DNA from: Pollutiaquabacter aromativorans
Lineage (GTDB): Bacteria; Bacteroidota; Bacteroidia; AKYH767-A; 2013-40CM-41-45
Reading direction: 5' to 3'
DNA length: 64,000 bases
Assembly: GCA_049177215.1 (NCBI GenBank)
Contig: CP185379.1
Coordinates: 744,001 to 808,000, forward strand
The notes beneath the pieces are model-generated. The model was given only the letters and a program-made list of their open reading frames with translations, made no database searches and was not told where the DNA came from. Positions 52,073 through 61,069 of the stretch are shown piece by piece. Position 1 is the first letter of the stretch, and the number at the start of each line of letters is the position of its first letter. A program made the position numbers and the translations under genes.

Positions 52073-52876
52073 TTAATCCATAGCCGCGATGACACGGGTT
52101 AATTTTCCAAAATAATCGGGTGCCAGCAGCAGGTTGGAGCCGTACCAGGAGAACATTTCGCCGTCAACCAGCGTAACTTTTGAATCGGGAAAGGCGCTTT
52201 GAACAGCGGCCATGTGTTTTTCCGCGAAGGGGTAGGGTTCGCTAGACAGCATGACCACCTCGGGCTGAAGGTCGGACCACGCCGCTAAGGGCAGTTCAGG
52301 ATATCGCTCCAGATGGCCTGCGACATTGAGAAACCCGGCTTGCCGAAGCATGGAATGGATGAAGGTGTTGTTGCCTGCTGCCATCCAGGGCTCCCGCCAG
52401 ATGAAATAAAGCGCACGAACCGGTGGAATCGCTGATGTTTGATAGGAAAACTGACTGAATTTATCCTGAATCTCTGAAGCCATACTCGTGGCTTCGAGAT
52501 CCTTTCCGGTCATGTTTCCGACACGCGTGATCATGTCCAGCGCGTCTCCCAAAGTTGAAATATCACTCATCCAGACAGGAAAGGAGTTTTCCAGGGCATG
52601 AATCGTATCCGCTGAATTTTCCTCCTTATTTCCCAAGATCAAATCGGGCTTTAGTGCGCGAATCTTGTCGAGGTCTGGTGTCTTGGTTCCGCCGACATTT
52701 ACTTTTTCACTGCGCCAGGATTCCGGACGTGTGCAAAAACGGGTGATTCCAACAACAGTTTGTTCCAGACCCAGCGCATGAAGCAACTCCGTTTGGGACG
52801 GTACCAGGGATACGATTCTACGCGGATAGTCCCGCAATCGGATCGTTCGACCCATTTGGTCTGTGATGACCTGCAT
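52073..52876 (-). CDS. Helical-backbone metal-receptor-like binding protein (BtuF/FepB fold)
   Basis: A 267-residue protein of the periplasmic-binding-protein type III fold: IVSLVPSQTELLHALGL, VVGITRFCTRPE, KIRALKPDLILGNKEEN, AAGNNTFIHSMLRQAG. Such proteins bind cobalamin, haem or metal chelates for ABC importers. No signal peptide can be seen at the ATG used (MQVITDQMGRTIRLRDYP), and no partner permease or ATPase is adjacent. A cytosolic variant or an upstream non-ATG start are both possible. It lies 20 bp after the CBS-type gene. Confidence 0.82.
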   Translation of the reverse strand: MQVITDQMGRTIRLRDYPRRIVSLVPSQTELLHALGLEQTVVGITRFCTRPESWRSEKVNVGGTKTPDLDKIRALKPDLILGNKEENSADTIHALENSFPVWMSDISTLGDALDMITRVGNMTGKDLEATSMASEIQDKFSQFSYQTSAIPPVRALYFIWREPWMAAGNNTFIHSMLRQAGFLNVAGHLERYPELPLAAWSDLQPEVVMLSSEPYPFAEKHMAAVQSAFPDSKVTLVDGEMFSWYGSNLLLAPDYFGKLTRVIAAMD

Positions 52877-52896
52877 GTACCTCCTGTTATCCCTGT

Positions 52897-54282
52897 TTAT
52901 CGGGCAAGGGCTTCCGCAATGTCGCTCTTGGTGATGATGTAGTTTCGACCTGCCTTGAAATCCTTAACAAGTACAGCCTCGCGTTCACCGCTAACCATCG
53001 TGGAAAGATCATGAACGGTGGTCGTGATGTCCACAAACGGCATTGCTTCTTTCATGATGGATTCTACGGTTGCCGATTTACCCGCCGGATTCTTGAGAAT
53101 GCTGTTGAAAACGGTGTTCTCGTAAATGGTGCCGACGATCCGGTCTTCCGATGTGACCGGGATCTGTGAATAGTTGTTTTCCGTGATCAACTTCAATGCC
53201 GCGCTGATCGGCTGGTGTTTGTCAATGGTCACCACTTCGATGCTCTTACGGGATGCCACCAGATCCTGAGCGGTCATGCCGCTGGTATCGAGGTAGCCCA
53301 TTTTACGCATCCAGTCGTCGTTGAACATCTTCGCCAGATACCGTGAACCATGGTCGTGGAAAATGACTACCACGACATCGGTGGGTTTCAATTGGTCTTT
53401 CAGTTGAAGCAATCCGGCTATGGCTGAACCGGCGGAGTTGCCGACCCAGATGCCTTCCTGACGGCAAAGTTCACGTGTCATGAGGGCAGCATCCTTATCC
53501 GTGACTTTTTCGAAGTGATCGATGATCTTGAAATCGTAGTTGAGCGGAATGAAATCCTCGCCAATACCTTCTGTTACATAAGGGTAGATCTCGTTTTTAT
53601 CGAGTACTCCGGTTTCATGGTATTTCTTCAACGCGGAGCCATACGTGTCGATTCCCCAGATCTTGACATTCGGATTTTTCTCTTTCAAATACCGTCCCGT
53701 ACCAGTGATTGTTCCGCCGGTACCGGCGCCTACCAGTAAATGTGTGATTTTACCTTCGGTCTGTTCCCAGATTTCCGGGCCGGTTTGCTCGTAATGGGCC
53801 TGTGAATTGGAAAGGTTGTCGTATTGATTCGGATAAAAGGAATTCGGGATCTCCTTGTTAAGTCGTTTGGCAACTGAATAGTAGGAGCGAGGGTCTTCCG
53901 GCTCTACATTCGTCGGACACACGATCACATCGGCCCCGTAAGCCTTAAGGGCGTCGACTTTTTCCTTTGACTGCTTGTCGGTTGTGGTGAATATGCACTT
54001 ATAGCCTTTTACAATAGCCGCGATGGCAAGTCCCATCCCGGTATTTCCGGATGTGCCCTCGATGATCGTTCCGCCTGGCTTCAGGATGCCCGCCTTTTCG
54101 GCATCCTCTACCATCTTGAGGGCCATGCGGTCCTTGATGGAATTACCGGGGTTGAAAGTCTCGACTTTAGCATAGACTGTTGCCGGAACGCCTTTGGTAA
54201 CGCTGTTGAGCCGTACAAGCGGCGTGTGTCCGATCGCTTCGAGGATATTGTTGCAAACTCGCTTAGAGGGATTGCTGGCCAT
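52897..54282 (-). CDS. Cystathionine beta-synthase-like enzyme with CBS-domain pair
   Basis: A 461-residue PLP enzyme of fold type II. The PLP lysine is K50 (NPGNSIKDRMA); EGTSGNTGMG binds the carboxylate and GAGTGGTITG the phosphate. The catalytic core (about 10-330) resembles cystathionine beta-synthase more than O-acetylserine sulfhydrylase, and the C-terminal CBS pair (about 335-461: VTIDKHQPISAALKLI and NYSQIPVTSEDRIVG) supports this. It makes cystathionine from homocysteine and serine, or cysteine from related donors. No N-terminal haem domain. Start of a minus-strand run with the metal-receptor-like gene. Confidence 0.9.
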   Translation of the reverse strand: MASNPSKRVCNNILEAIGHTPLVRLNSVTKGVPATVYAKVETFNPGNSIKDRMALKMVEDAEKAGILKPGGTIIEGTSGNTGMGLAIAAIVKGYKCIFTTTDKQSKEKVDALKAYGADVIVCPTNVEPEDPRSYYSVAKRLNKEIPNSFYPNQYDNLSNSQAHYEQTGPEIWEQTEGKITHLLVGAGTGGTITGTGRYLKEKNPNVKIWGIDTYGSALKKYHETGVLDKNEIYPYVTEGIGEDFIPLNYDFKIIDHFEKVTDKDAALMTRELCRQEGIWVGNSAGSAIAGLLQLKDQLKPTDVVVVIFHDHGSRYLAKMFNDDWMRKMGYLDTSGMTAQDLVASRKSIEVVTIDKHQPISAALKLITENNYSQIPVTSEDRIVGTIYENTVFNSILKNPAGKSATVESIMKEAMPFVDITTTVHDLSTMVSGEREAVLVKDFKAGRNYIITKSDIAEALAR

Positions 54283-54368
54283 AATGAGTATTTTTTACGA
54301 AAAAGGCCGTTTTTGGCACATTTTCGAGGGCTAAAGGTAGTAAAATTGGAGCGAAAGGAACTCTTTCA

Positions 54369-55592
54369 TCATCGAAACCGGAGGGCGCGAACGGGCCGGA
54401 TACGGGTCACCAAAAGGGTCGGGACCAGCATCATCATGGTGCAAACCAGCAGGGTGCCAAGGTTCATCCAAATCAGGTCAAGAGGAAGCAGCCGGATCGG
54501 TACATAGGCAATGTAATAGGAGTCCTGATCCAGTCGAATCCAGTGGAAATAGTGTTGAAGTAAACATATTCCGATGCCGACTACGTTACCCCAGAACAAA
54601 CCGCGACTGATGAGCAGGGCGGCGATTCTCAGAAAGATGTTGCGCACAGAAGCATCGCTTGCGCCAATCGCTTTCAGTGTGCCGATCGTTCCCACCCGTT
54701 CCAGTATCAATACCAGGAGCGCAGCGATCATGTTAATGCCCGCTACAATGATCATCAGGATGATGATCACCACTGCATTGATGTCTTGCAGTCCCAGCCA
54801 GTCAAAGATCTGCGGATACATTTCCCGGATCGTTCGTACATCCAGATCAGAGCCGGTTGTCGCGTAGATGCGCGGAGCCGCTTCATCCAATGCATCGAAA
54901 TCCGAGAGTTGAACTTCCACACCTCCGATGGTAGAATCGTTCCAATCGTTCAGTTTTCGGATTTGTGCCAGGTCGCAGAAGACGAACTTTTCATCGAATT
55001 CCTCCAAGCCGGTTTCGTAGATGCCGACGATCCTGAATTTGCGTGCCCGGGGCGGTTGCTGAACGAAGTAGGTGACCAGGCTGTCGCTGACGTTCAGGTT
55101 TAATTTTCTTGCCAGAACAGTCGAAATAAGAATGTCGGAGCTTCTGGAGGAATTTGCATACACTGGAATTGCTCCTGCGCGCAAGGATTTCCTGAAAAAT
55201 GACCAGTCATACCCGGAATCTACGCCCTTGGCTATAACGCCTTCTATCTCGGAGCCTTTCCGTACGATTCCGGCTTTCGTCGCAAAGGCTTGCACGTGTC
55301 GCACACCTTCCAGTTTCGCGATTGACGATAAATTCGCTGTGTTGAATTCAATCGGACTTGATTCAAAGGATTGATTGGCATCGAACTTGCTAATCTGCAC
55401 ATGAGCACTGAATCCAATGACCTTTTCCCGGATCTCTTGCTTGAATCCTTTCACGATCGCGACCGAAATAATCATCGCGGAAAATCCAAGCGCGATACCG
55501 GAAATGGCCAATCGCACCACCGGTCTGGATACACGCAGGGTGTCCATTCCCGATCGCATGAGGCGCCGTGCAATCCATTGTTCGTAACCCAC
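54369..55592 (-). CDS. FtsX-like ABC permease (LolC/LolE type)
   Basis: A 407-residue inner-membrane protein with the LolC/E layout: N-terminal helix (VRLAISGIALGFSAMIISVAI), periplasmic domain (about 45-265), then three helices (AVVIIILMIIVAGINMIAALLVL, GLFWGNVVGIGICLLQHYF, MNLGTLLVCTMMMLVPTLLV; each quoted in part). The IVKGFKQEIREKVIGFSAH block is typical for lipoprotein-releasing permeases. No ATPase gene is adjacent; the LolD-type ATPase at 11309 belongs to another operon. It is divergent from the NamZ gene. Confidence 0.88.
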   Translation of the reverse strand: MGYEQWIARRLMRSGMDTLRVSRPVVRLAISGIALGFSAMIISVAIVKGFKQEIREKVIGFSAHVQISKFDANQSFESSPIEFNTANLSSIAKLEGVRHVQAFATKAGIVRKGSEIEGVIAKGVDSGYDWSFFRKSLRAGAIPVYANSSRSSDILISTVLARKLNLNVSDSLVTYFVQQPPRARKFRIVGIYETGLEEFDEKFVFCDLAQIRKLNDWNDSTIGGVEVQLSDFDALDEAAPRIYATTGSDLDVRTIREMYPQIFDWLGLQDINAVVIIILMIIVAGINMIAALLVLILERVGTIGTLKAIGASDASVRNIFLRIAALLISRGLFWGNVVGIGICLLQHYFHWIRLDQDSYYIAYVPIRLLPLDLIWMNLGTLLVCTMMMLVPTLLVTRIRPVRALRFR

Positions 55593-55635
55593 AGAACTGA
55601 AATCCTTTGGAAAGAGAAATCGTTCGAAAGATACC

Positions 55636-55643
55636 TACTTTTA
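55636..55643 (+). promoter_or_regulatory. Near-consensus -7 element close to the NamZ start
   Basis: TACTTTTA differs from TAnnTTTG in the last base and ends 5 bp before the chosen ATG, the same spacing as at 31229-31236. Confidence 0.28.
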
Positions 55644-55648
55644 GGCGT

Positions 55649-56839
55649 ATGCTTTTCCGTTGCTTATGGTTATTTATTCTGCTGACGCAGGTCGATGCCA
55701 CAGCTGGCAGTCCCGGACGGATAGTAACCGATCAGGATGTCACTGTCGGAGCCGCGCGCTTTGACCAGTACCTGGACCTGTTAAAAAGAAAGAAGATCGC
55801 CATAGTGGCGAACCCGACTTCGCGTGTCGGAAACGTTCACCTGGTTGACACGTTTCTTTCATTGGGTGTTCACATCGGTTGCATATTCGCACCCGAACAT
55901 GGTTACCGGGGCGAGGCGGCCGCTGGAGAACATGTCAAAGGAGGGAAAGATCGTGCTTCCGGCATTCCCGTCATTTCCCTCTACGGGAAGCACAATAAAC
56001 CAAAGCAGGATGATCTGAAGGGGATCGACCTTGTGGTATTCGATATCCAGGATGTCGGGGCCAGATTCTATACGTACAGCTCCACACTTCAGAATGTGAT
56101 GGAAGCCTGCGCGGATTTCAATAAGCCGCTTCTCGTGCTGGACCGACCGAATCCGAACGGGCACTATGTCGACGGGCCGGTGTTGGATACTTCGTTCAAA
56201 TCATTCGTCGGGCAAGTTCCGATTCCGGTCGTGCACGGCGTTACGATGGGGGAGTACGCCCGTATGTTGCAAGGTGAACATTGGCTCAGGACGAAGCGGA
56301 CGTTGAAGTTGACGATCATTCCGGTGGCGAATTATCGTCATTCCGATCTGTACCAATTGCCCGTAGCCCCCTCACCGAATCTTCCGAATATGACGGCGGT
56401 GTATCTGTATCCTTCGCTTTGTTTCTTTGAAGGCACTCCCGTAAGTGTCGGCAGGGGTACGGATGCGCCGTTTCAGGTATACGGTTATCCCGGATTTCCG
56501 GAATCGGATTTTACATTCAAGCCAATATCCATACCCGGAAAAGCGACACGGCCTCCCTTCGAAGATACGCTTTGCTCCGGGAGGGATCTTCGACGATCGT
56601 TCAGGTTGCCGGAGAGTGTGCCGACCCGCTTGGAATTAAATTATTTGATCCAGTGTTTCGCTTCCTGGAAGTATCGACGTCCCTTTTTTACTCCATTCTT
56701 TGACAAACTGGCGGGTAATGAGAGCCTACGTCAGTTGATCTTCAGCGGCTGGAATGAAGCTGACATTCGGAAAACCTGGGAGGCGGACTTGCAGCAGTAC
56801 AAATCCATCCGGAGTAAATACCTGCTATACCCTGATTGA
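55649..56839 (+). CDS. NamZ-type exo-beta-N-acetylmuramidase (DUF1343, GH171)
   Basis: The start at 55649 (MLFRCLWLFILLTQVDATAG) gives a signal peptide; an upstream ATG would add 14 residues. The 396-residue protein carries the DUF1343 blocks IAIVANPTSR, IFAPEHGYRGE, DLVVFDIQDVGARFYTY and LDRPNPNGHYVDGPV. NamZ enzymes release MurNAc from the ends of peptidoglycan fragments in cell-wall recycling; this assignment is by family. Probably periplasmic or secreted. Confidence 0.88.
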   Translation: MLFRCLWLFILLTQVDATAGSPGRIVTDQDVTVGAARFDQYLDLLKRKKIAIVANPTSRVGNVHLVDTFLSLGVHIGCIFAPEHGYRGEAAAGEHVKGGKDRASGIPVISLYGKHNKPKQDDLKGIDLVVFDIQDVGARFYTYSSTLQNVMEACADFNKPLLVLDRPNPNGHYVDGPVLDTSFKSFVGQVPIPVVHGVTMGEYARMLQGEHWLRTKRTLKLTIIPVANYRHSDLYQLPVAPSPNLPNMTAVYLYPSLCFFEGTPVSVGRGTDAPFQVYGYPGFPESDFTFKPISIPGKATRPPFEDTLCSGRDLRRSFRLPESVPTRLELNYLIQCFASWKYRRPFFTPFFDKLAGNESLRQLIFSGWNEADIRKTWEADLQQYKSIRSKYLLYPD

Positions 56840-56898
56840 GGTATTTTTTTGGAGATGGCTTCCGACTTGGTTAAATTCGACCTACCTATACCTACACC

Positions 56899-57279
56899 AT
56901 GAAAACACTAACCTGTTTGCTTCTTTTATCCGCATGCAGCAGCCTGGCATTAGCCCAGCGGAATTGCGGTACTATGCAACATCTGGATCATCTCCGTCAG
57001 CAAGACCCGACGCTGGATGCCCGGCATGCTGACTACGAACGTCAACTGGATGCCTGGATCCAGGAACACCCGCAATCCGCTCGGCCGAACTTTCCATTGA
57101 TCCCCGGATTCGTACCTACCGGAGATGCCGATCAGGATCGCGTGGCATATGCCAAAGCCAAGGCTGTCTTGGTTGCGGATCCTGCTACATCTCGCGAATG
57201 GCTGCAACCTGCCGCTCCGGCAAAGCGAGATGAAAAGAACGCCCGCCCGGCTCAATTCAAAGTAATCACCCACAACTGA
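56899..57279 (+). CDS. Stand-alone M43 protease propeptide-like protein
   Basis: A 126-residue exported protein: signal peptide KTLTCLLLLSACSSLALAQ, then RNCGTMQHLDHLRQQDP, a pattern I know from the N-terminal pro-regions of Bacteroidota M43 proteases (compare RCNTTDYM near the start of the protease at 9202). The rest is polar and lacks a catalytic domain. The stop lies 10 bp before the M43 protease gene at 57290, whose own N-terminus lacks this region. A split propeptide acting in trans is an inference. Confidence 0.65.
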   Translation: MKTLTCLLLLSACSSLALAQRNCGTMQHLDHLRQQDPTLDARHADYERQLDAWIQEHPQSARPNFPLIPGFVPTGDADQDRVAYAKAKAVLVADPATSREWLQPAAPAKRDEKNARPAQFKVITHN

Positions 57280-57289
57280 GGAACGAGCC

Positions 57290-58774
57290 ATGAAGAAAAA
57301 TCTACTGTTCAGCGCACTATTGCTTTTATCAGGCAAGGCGCTACTTGGTCAGTGCCCTAACGACAACACCGCTTACCTGAGTGGCGCTGCGCCCACGGTT
57401 GTGGGAAACTCGGTAGTTGCCCAGCAGACCTGGGCGGGTGAGTTCAACCGGGTCACCGGCATGGTAGCCGGGAACACCTACCGAATTTCCACCTGCAGCA
57501 CCGCTACCTTCGATTCGGAGATCACTATTTACCCTGCCAATGGCGGGTCTCCGGTCGGCTACGACGACGACGGTTGTGGTGTTGCCGGCGGACCATCTTC
57601 CATCGATTTTGTGCCTGCGGTGACCGGTGACTATGACATCCTCCTCGATCAGTTTCAATGTCAGAATAATCAGATCGATATGGATGTGACGATCACGCTG
57701 ATCGCTACCGGTGGTGGTAGTTCCAATCCTCCCGATTTGACCATTCCGGTTGTTGTCCATGTGGTTTACAACACCGCCGGTCAGAACATCAGCGATGCGC
57801 AGATCGCCTCTCAGTTAGAAGCCCTGAATGCCGATTACCGAAAGATCAATTCCGATCTCTCGTTGGTTCCTTCTGTGTACCGAAGCCTGGCAGCCGACTA
57901 TAAGATCGAGTTCTGCCTCGCCGATCGTGATCCATCCGGCGCTGTTACAAACGGCATAACACGGACCCAGACGTCCATCACCGAGTTCGGGCCCGATAAC
58001 CTGATGAAGTCCGCAGCATCGGGTGGCCATGACCCTTGGAATCCTCAGAAGTATCTGAATCTATGGGTTTGCAATCTCGGAGGTGGATTGTTGGGTTACG
58101 CCCAGTTCCCTGCCGATCTTGCTACCTCACCTCAGACCGATGGCGTGGTGATCGGGTACACCTATTTTGGAACGATCGGTACGGCAACTGCTCCATTCAA
58201 TAAAGGACGTACCGCGACGCACGAAGTCGGCCATTGGCTGAATCTCCGGCATATCTGGGGTGATGATGTTTGTGGTGATGATTTTGTCGGCGATACGCCG
58301 ACTCAGGAGGCTTCGAATGCGCAATGTCCTTCCTTCCCGCACGTGACGTGTTCAAATGGTCCCAATGGCGACATGTTCATGAATTTCATGGACTATGTGG
58401 ACGACGCCTGTATGCAGCTATTTACCGAAGGGCAAAAAACCAGGTCCTGGGCCAGTATCAACCTGACCCGTTCCCAGTTGGCCACCTCTCAGGGGTGCAG
58501 TACCGTGGGCATAGACGAACAGGTGCTTACTCCCGTGCGGATCTTTCCGAACCCAACGGCTGGAGTTATTCGCATAGATGCATCCGCATTGCCGGGGCGT
58601 CGCATCCTGATCGATCTGCTGGACGTTACTGGTCGGCAATTGCTGCCGCAAGTCGAAGTGGATGGAATTGAACAATCGCTGGACCTCAGCTCCTTTTCGA
58701 ATGGACTCTATCTGCTCCGTCTTTCCGGAGGGGATGGAAGTACGTTGGTGCATCGAATAGCACTGGAGCGATAA
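57290..58774 (+). CDS. Secreted M43 zinc metalloprotease with N-terminal beta domain and T9SS tail
   Basis: A 494-residue precursor with signal peptide (LLFSALLLLSGKALLG). Residues of about 22-140 form a PPC-like beta domain (GNTYRISTCST, GYDDDGCG, GDYDILLDQFQC). The M43 catalytic domain opens TIPVVVHVVY at 151 and has HEVGHWLNLRH (H311, E312, H315, H321), with MNFMDY as Met-turn. The C-terminal VRIFPNPTAG to SFSNGLYLLRLSGG block is a type A T9SS sorting domain. It is probably co-transcribed with the propeptide-like gene 10 bp upstream and ends at a bidirectional terminator. Confidence 0.92.
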   Translation: MKKNLLFSALLLLSGKALLGQCPNDNTAYLSGAAPTVVGNSVVAQQTWAGEFNRVTGMVAGNTYRISTCSTATFDSEITIYPANGGSPVGYDDDGCGVAGGPSSIDFVPAVTGDYDILLDQFQCQNNQIDMDVTITLIATGGGSSNPPDLTIPVVVHVVYNTAGQNISDAQIASQLEALNADYRKINSDLSLVPSVYRSLAADYKIEFCLADRDPSGAVTNGITRTQTSITEFGPDNLMKSAASGGHDPWNPQKYLNLWVCNLGGGLLGYAQFPADLATSPQTDGVVIGYTYFGTIGTATAPFNKGRTATHEVGHWLNLRHIWGDDVCGDDFVGDTPTQEASNAQCPSFPHVTCSNGPNGDMFMNFMDYVDDACMQLFTEGQKTRSWASINLTRSQLATSQGCSTVGIDEQVLTPVRIFPNPTAGVIRIDASALPGRRILIDLLDVTGRQLLPQVEVDGIEQSLDLSSFSNGLYLLRLSGGDGSTLVHRIALER

Positions 58775-58812
58775 ACAAAAAGAGCGGAGAACTTTCTCCG
58801 CTCTTTTTGTTT
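58773..58812. terminator. Bidirectional terminator between M43 protease and aminotransferase
   Basis: Perfect 19-bp arms (58773-58791 and 58794-58812) with A-rich and T-rich flanks. It overlaps the protease stop codon and serves both converging genes. Confidence 0.93.
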
Positions 58813-58826
58813 TCTCCGGGCTCTGA

Positions 58827-60053
58827 TCAGGCCAGGTTGCCCGCTGCCATCTTCTTTTCTACGCGGCCGGGGTAAACACGTAATGCTTCTTCGAGGCATT
58901 TCATGGCATTCTTCAGTGAGTCCAGATTGAGTACGTAAGCGATACGAACTTCGTCTGTACCCAAATCGGGACGAGAGTAGAAGCCGGTGGCAGGCGCCAG
59001 CATAACGGTCTGATTCTGCCAGGAAAATGATTCCAGTAACCATTGACAAAACTTGTCTGCGTTGTCGATAGGAAGACGTGCGATGCAGTAAAATGCTCCA
59101 CTCGGTTTGGGGCAGTATACGCCGTCCATCTGGTTGAGCGCGCTGACTACAAAATCCCGTCGGGCAACGTATTCCTTTTTGACTTTGGTAAAATATTCGT
59201 CCGGTGTGTCAATTGCCGCCTCGGCAGCCACTTGTCCAAATGTAGGAGGACTGAGACGTGCCTGGGCGAACCGAAGGGCGGTAGCCTGAAGGTCCTTGTT
59301 GCGGGTGATCAGGGCTCCGATTCTGGCACCACAGGCGCTGTAGCGTTTCGAAATGGAATCAAGCATGACCACGTTCTGCTCGATGCCTTTCAGGTGCATG
59401 ACGGATGTGTATTGTTTGCCGTCGTAACAGAATTCACGGTAGACCTCATCGGAGAACAGCCAGAGGTCGTGCTTTTGCACGATGTCCCGTAGCGATTCGA
59501 GTTCTTCCTTCGAGTAGAGGTACCCGGTCGGATTGTTCGGATTGCAGATCATGATTGCCCGTGTTTTCGGGCTGATCAGTTTCTCGAACTCGGCAACTGG
59601 AGGAAGGGCGAAGCCGCTTTCGATGGTTGAACGGATGGGTACTACCTTGACATGTGCCTGGGTGGAAAATCCGTTGTAGTTGGCATAGAAGGGTTCCGGA
59701 ATGATGATCTCATCGCCTTCGTCGAGACAGCTCATCATGGCGATCTCGATGGCCTCCGAACCTCCGGTGGTGATCAGGATGTCGGTGTAGTCGAGTTCAA
59801 TCTGGTACCGCTTGTAGTAGGTAGTGAGTTTCTTCCGGTAGGACTCAATGCCGGCAGAGTGGCTGTATTCGACGACTTTCGGCGCGAAATGATGAATGGC
59901 ATCCAACATGGAATCCGGCGTCTCGATGTCCGGTTGACCGATGTTTAGATGATAGACGGTGCGCCCTGCTTTTTTAGCTTGTTCAGCAAAGGGTACCAGT
60001 TTCCGGATAGGAGAAGGCGGCATGGATGCGCCTTTCGTTGAGATCTTCGGCAT
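58827..60053 (-). CDS. Class I/II aminotransferase, aspartate-aminotransferase-like
   Basis: A 408-residue cytosolic PLP enzyme. The PLP lysine is K236 (SISKRYSACGARIG), D202 (LFSDEVYREF) contacts the pyridine nitrogen, and NPNNPTGYLYSKEEL is the family block. The N-terminus MPKISTKGASMPPSPIRKLVPFA is typical of the Bacteroidota pyridoxal-aminotransferase group (quoted in part: SPIRKLVPFA). The amino-acid substrate is not fixed by sequence; aspartate is the usual call. Confidence 0.92.
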   Translation of the reverse strand: MPKISTKGASMPPSPIRKLVPFAEQAKKAGRTVYHLNIGQPDIETPDSMLDAIHHFAPKVVEYSHSAGIESYRKKLTTYYKRYQIELDYTDILITTGGSEAIEIAMMSCLDEGDEIIIPEPFYANYNGFSTQAHVKVVPIRSTIESGFALPPVAEFEKLISPKTRAIMICNPNNPTGYLYSKEELESLRDIVQKHDLWLFSDEVYREFCYDGKQYTSVMHLKGIEQNVVMLDSISKRYSACGARIGALITRNKDLQATALRFAQARLSPPTFGQVAAEAAIDTPDEYFTKVKKEYVARRDFVVSALNQMDGVYCPKPSGAFYCIARLPIDNADKFCQWLLESFSWQNQTVMLAPATGFYSRPDLGTDEVRIAYVLNLDSLKNAMKCLEEALRVYPGRVEKKMAAGNLA

Positions 60054-60064
60054 GGAAGCGGGAA

Positions 60065-60095
60065 ATAAAAAAGCCCTCCTTGTGGGAGGGCTTAA
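60065..60095 (-). terminator. Terminator of the DUF1573 operon
   Basis: AAGCCCTCC (60071-60079) and GGAGGGCTT (60085-60093); on the minus strand the stem is followed by a T run (TTTTTT). It lies between the last DUF1573 gene and the aminotransferase start. Confidence 0.9.
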
Positions 60096-60113
60096 AATTA
60101 GGAATTTCCCTGA

Positions 60114-60557
60114 TTACTTGGTCTCAGCCGGTTTTTCCGGTGCTTCGACGTTTCCTTTAAGGTGCAACACCTTTTGTCCGCTTTTGGCATTGGAGGTGAT
60201 GGTAATGGTCTTGTCTTGCATACCCATTTTGCCGGTCGAGTTGAACTCGACATGGATGGTTCCTTTCGCGCTTTTTGCGATCGGCTCTTTCGGATAAGAA
60301 GGTACGGTGCAACCACAGGAGCCGTGCGCTTCGGTGATGATCAAAGGATCCTTACCGGTATTGACGAAGTTGAAGTCGTAGGTAACCTTATCTCCTTGCT
60401 TGATGGAGCCGAAGTTGTACTCTTCCACGTCGAATTTGAAGTCAGCCGCGTTCTTGTTGTCGACAGCTGCAGCCGAAGATGCCGGAGCTGCCGGAGTTTG
60501 TGCTTGAGCAGCCGCCACGAACAGGAACATGCTGACTGCCAGGATCGCTTTTTTCAT
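60114..60557 (-). CDS. DUF1573 protein, third of three tandem copies
   Basis: A 147-residue exported protein (signal AILAVSMFLFVAAAQAQ). The DUF1573 beta-sandwich includes YNFGSIKQGDKVTYDF, NTGKDPLIITEAHGSCGC and TVPSYPKEPI. The CGC motif is conserved in all three copies. Family function is unknown. It lies 35 bp after the second copy. Confidence 0.88.
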   Translation of the reverse strand: MKKAILAVSMFLFVAAAQAQTPAAPASSAAAVDNKNAADFKFDVEEYNFGSIKQGDKVTYDFNFVNTGKDPLIITEAHGSCGCTVPSYPKEPIAKSAKGTIHVEFNSTGKMGMQDKTITITSNAKSGQKVLHLKGNVEAPEKPAETK

Positions 60558-60592
60558 TGGTTGTTTAATTATGTGGTTGGTTTAGGGTGAAC

Positions 60593-61045
60593 TTATTTCG
60601 TTGGTTGTGCGGCCGGTTGTTCTACCGGTTTGTCCACGGTGCCTTTCAAATGCAACACCATCGGATTTTGCTTCGCGTTGGAGGTGATGGTTACCGTGCG
60701 ATCCTGCACTCCCAACTTACCGGTCGAGTTGAACGTGACCTTGATCGTGCCACTCTGTCCTTTCATGATCGGTTCTTTCGGCCACTGCGGAACCGTACAG
60801 CCGCAGGATGCCTGGGCGTTGGTGATGATGAGGGGTTCGTTTCCGGTGTTGGTGAAGGTGAAATCGTAGGAAACGGTTTGGCCCTGCGTGATCGTACCAA
60901 AGGCGTATTCGTCCTTCTCAAAGGTGAATTCGGCCTGATTGGATGCGTTACCGATGTTGTCGAGCGTCTTCTTTTCGGTTTGAGCGAAGCTGGAAGTGGT
61001 CGACAATGTCAGCAGGAAAGCAAAAATTGCGGTGATCTTTTTCAT
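60593..61045 (-). CDS. DUF1573 protein, second of three tandem copies
   Basis: A 150-residue exported protein (signal ITAIFAFLLTLSTTSSFAQ). Core blocks are YAFGTITQGQTVSYDF, NTGNEPLIITNAQASCGC and TVPQWPKEPI. It differs from the third copy in the N-terminal linker (TEKKTLDNIGN) and has a proline-rich C-terminus. It lies 24 bp after the first copy. Confidence 0.88.
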   Translation of the reverse strand: MKKITAIFAFLLTLSTTSSFAQTEKKTLDNIGNASNQAEFTFEKDEYAFGTITQGQTVSYDFTFTNTGNEPLIITNAQASCGCTVPQWPKEPIMKGQSGTIKVTFNSTGKLGVQDRTVTITSNAKQNPMVLHLKGTVDKPVEQPAAQPTK

Positions 61046-61069
61046 AGTGGATGAGGAGGGTTGATCGAA

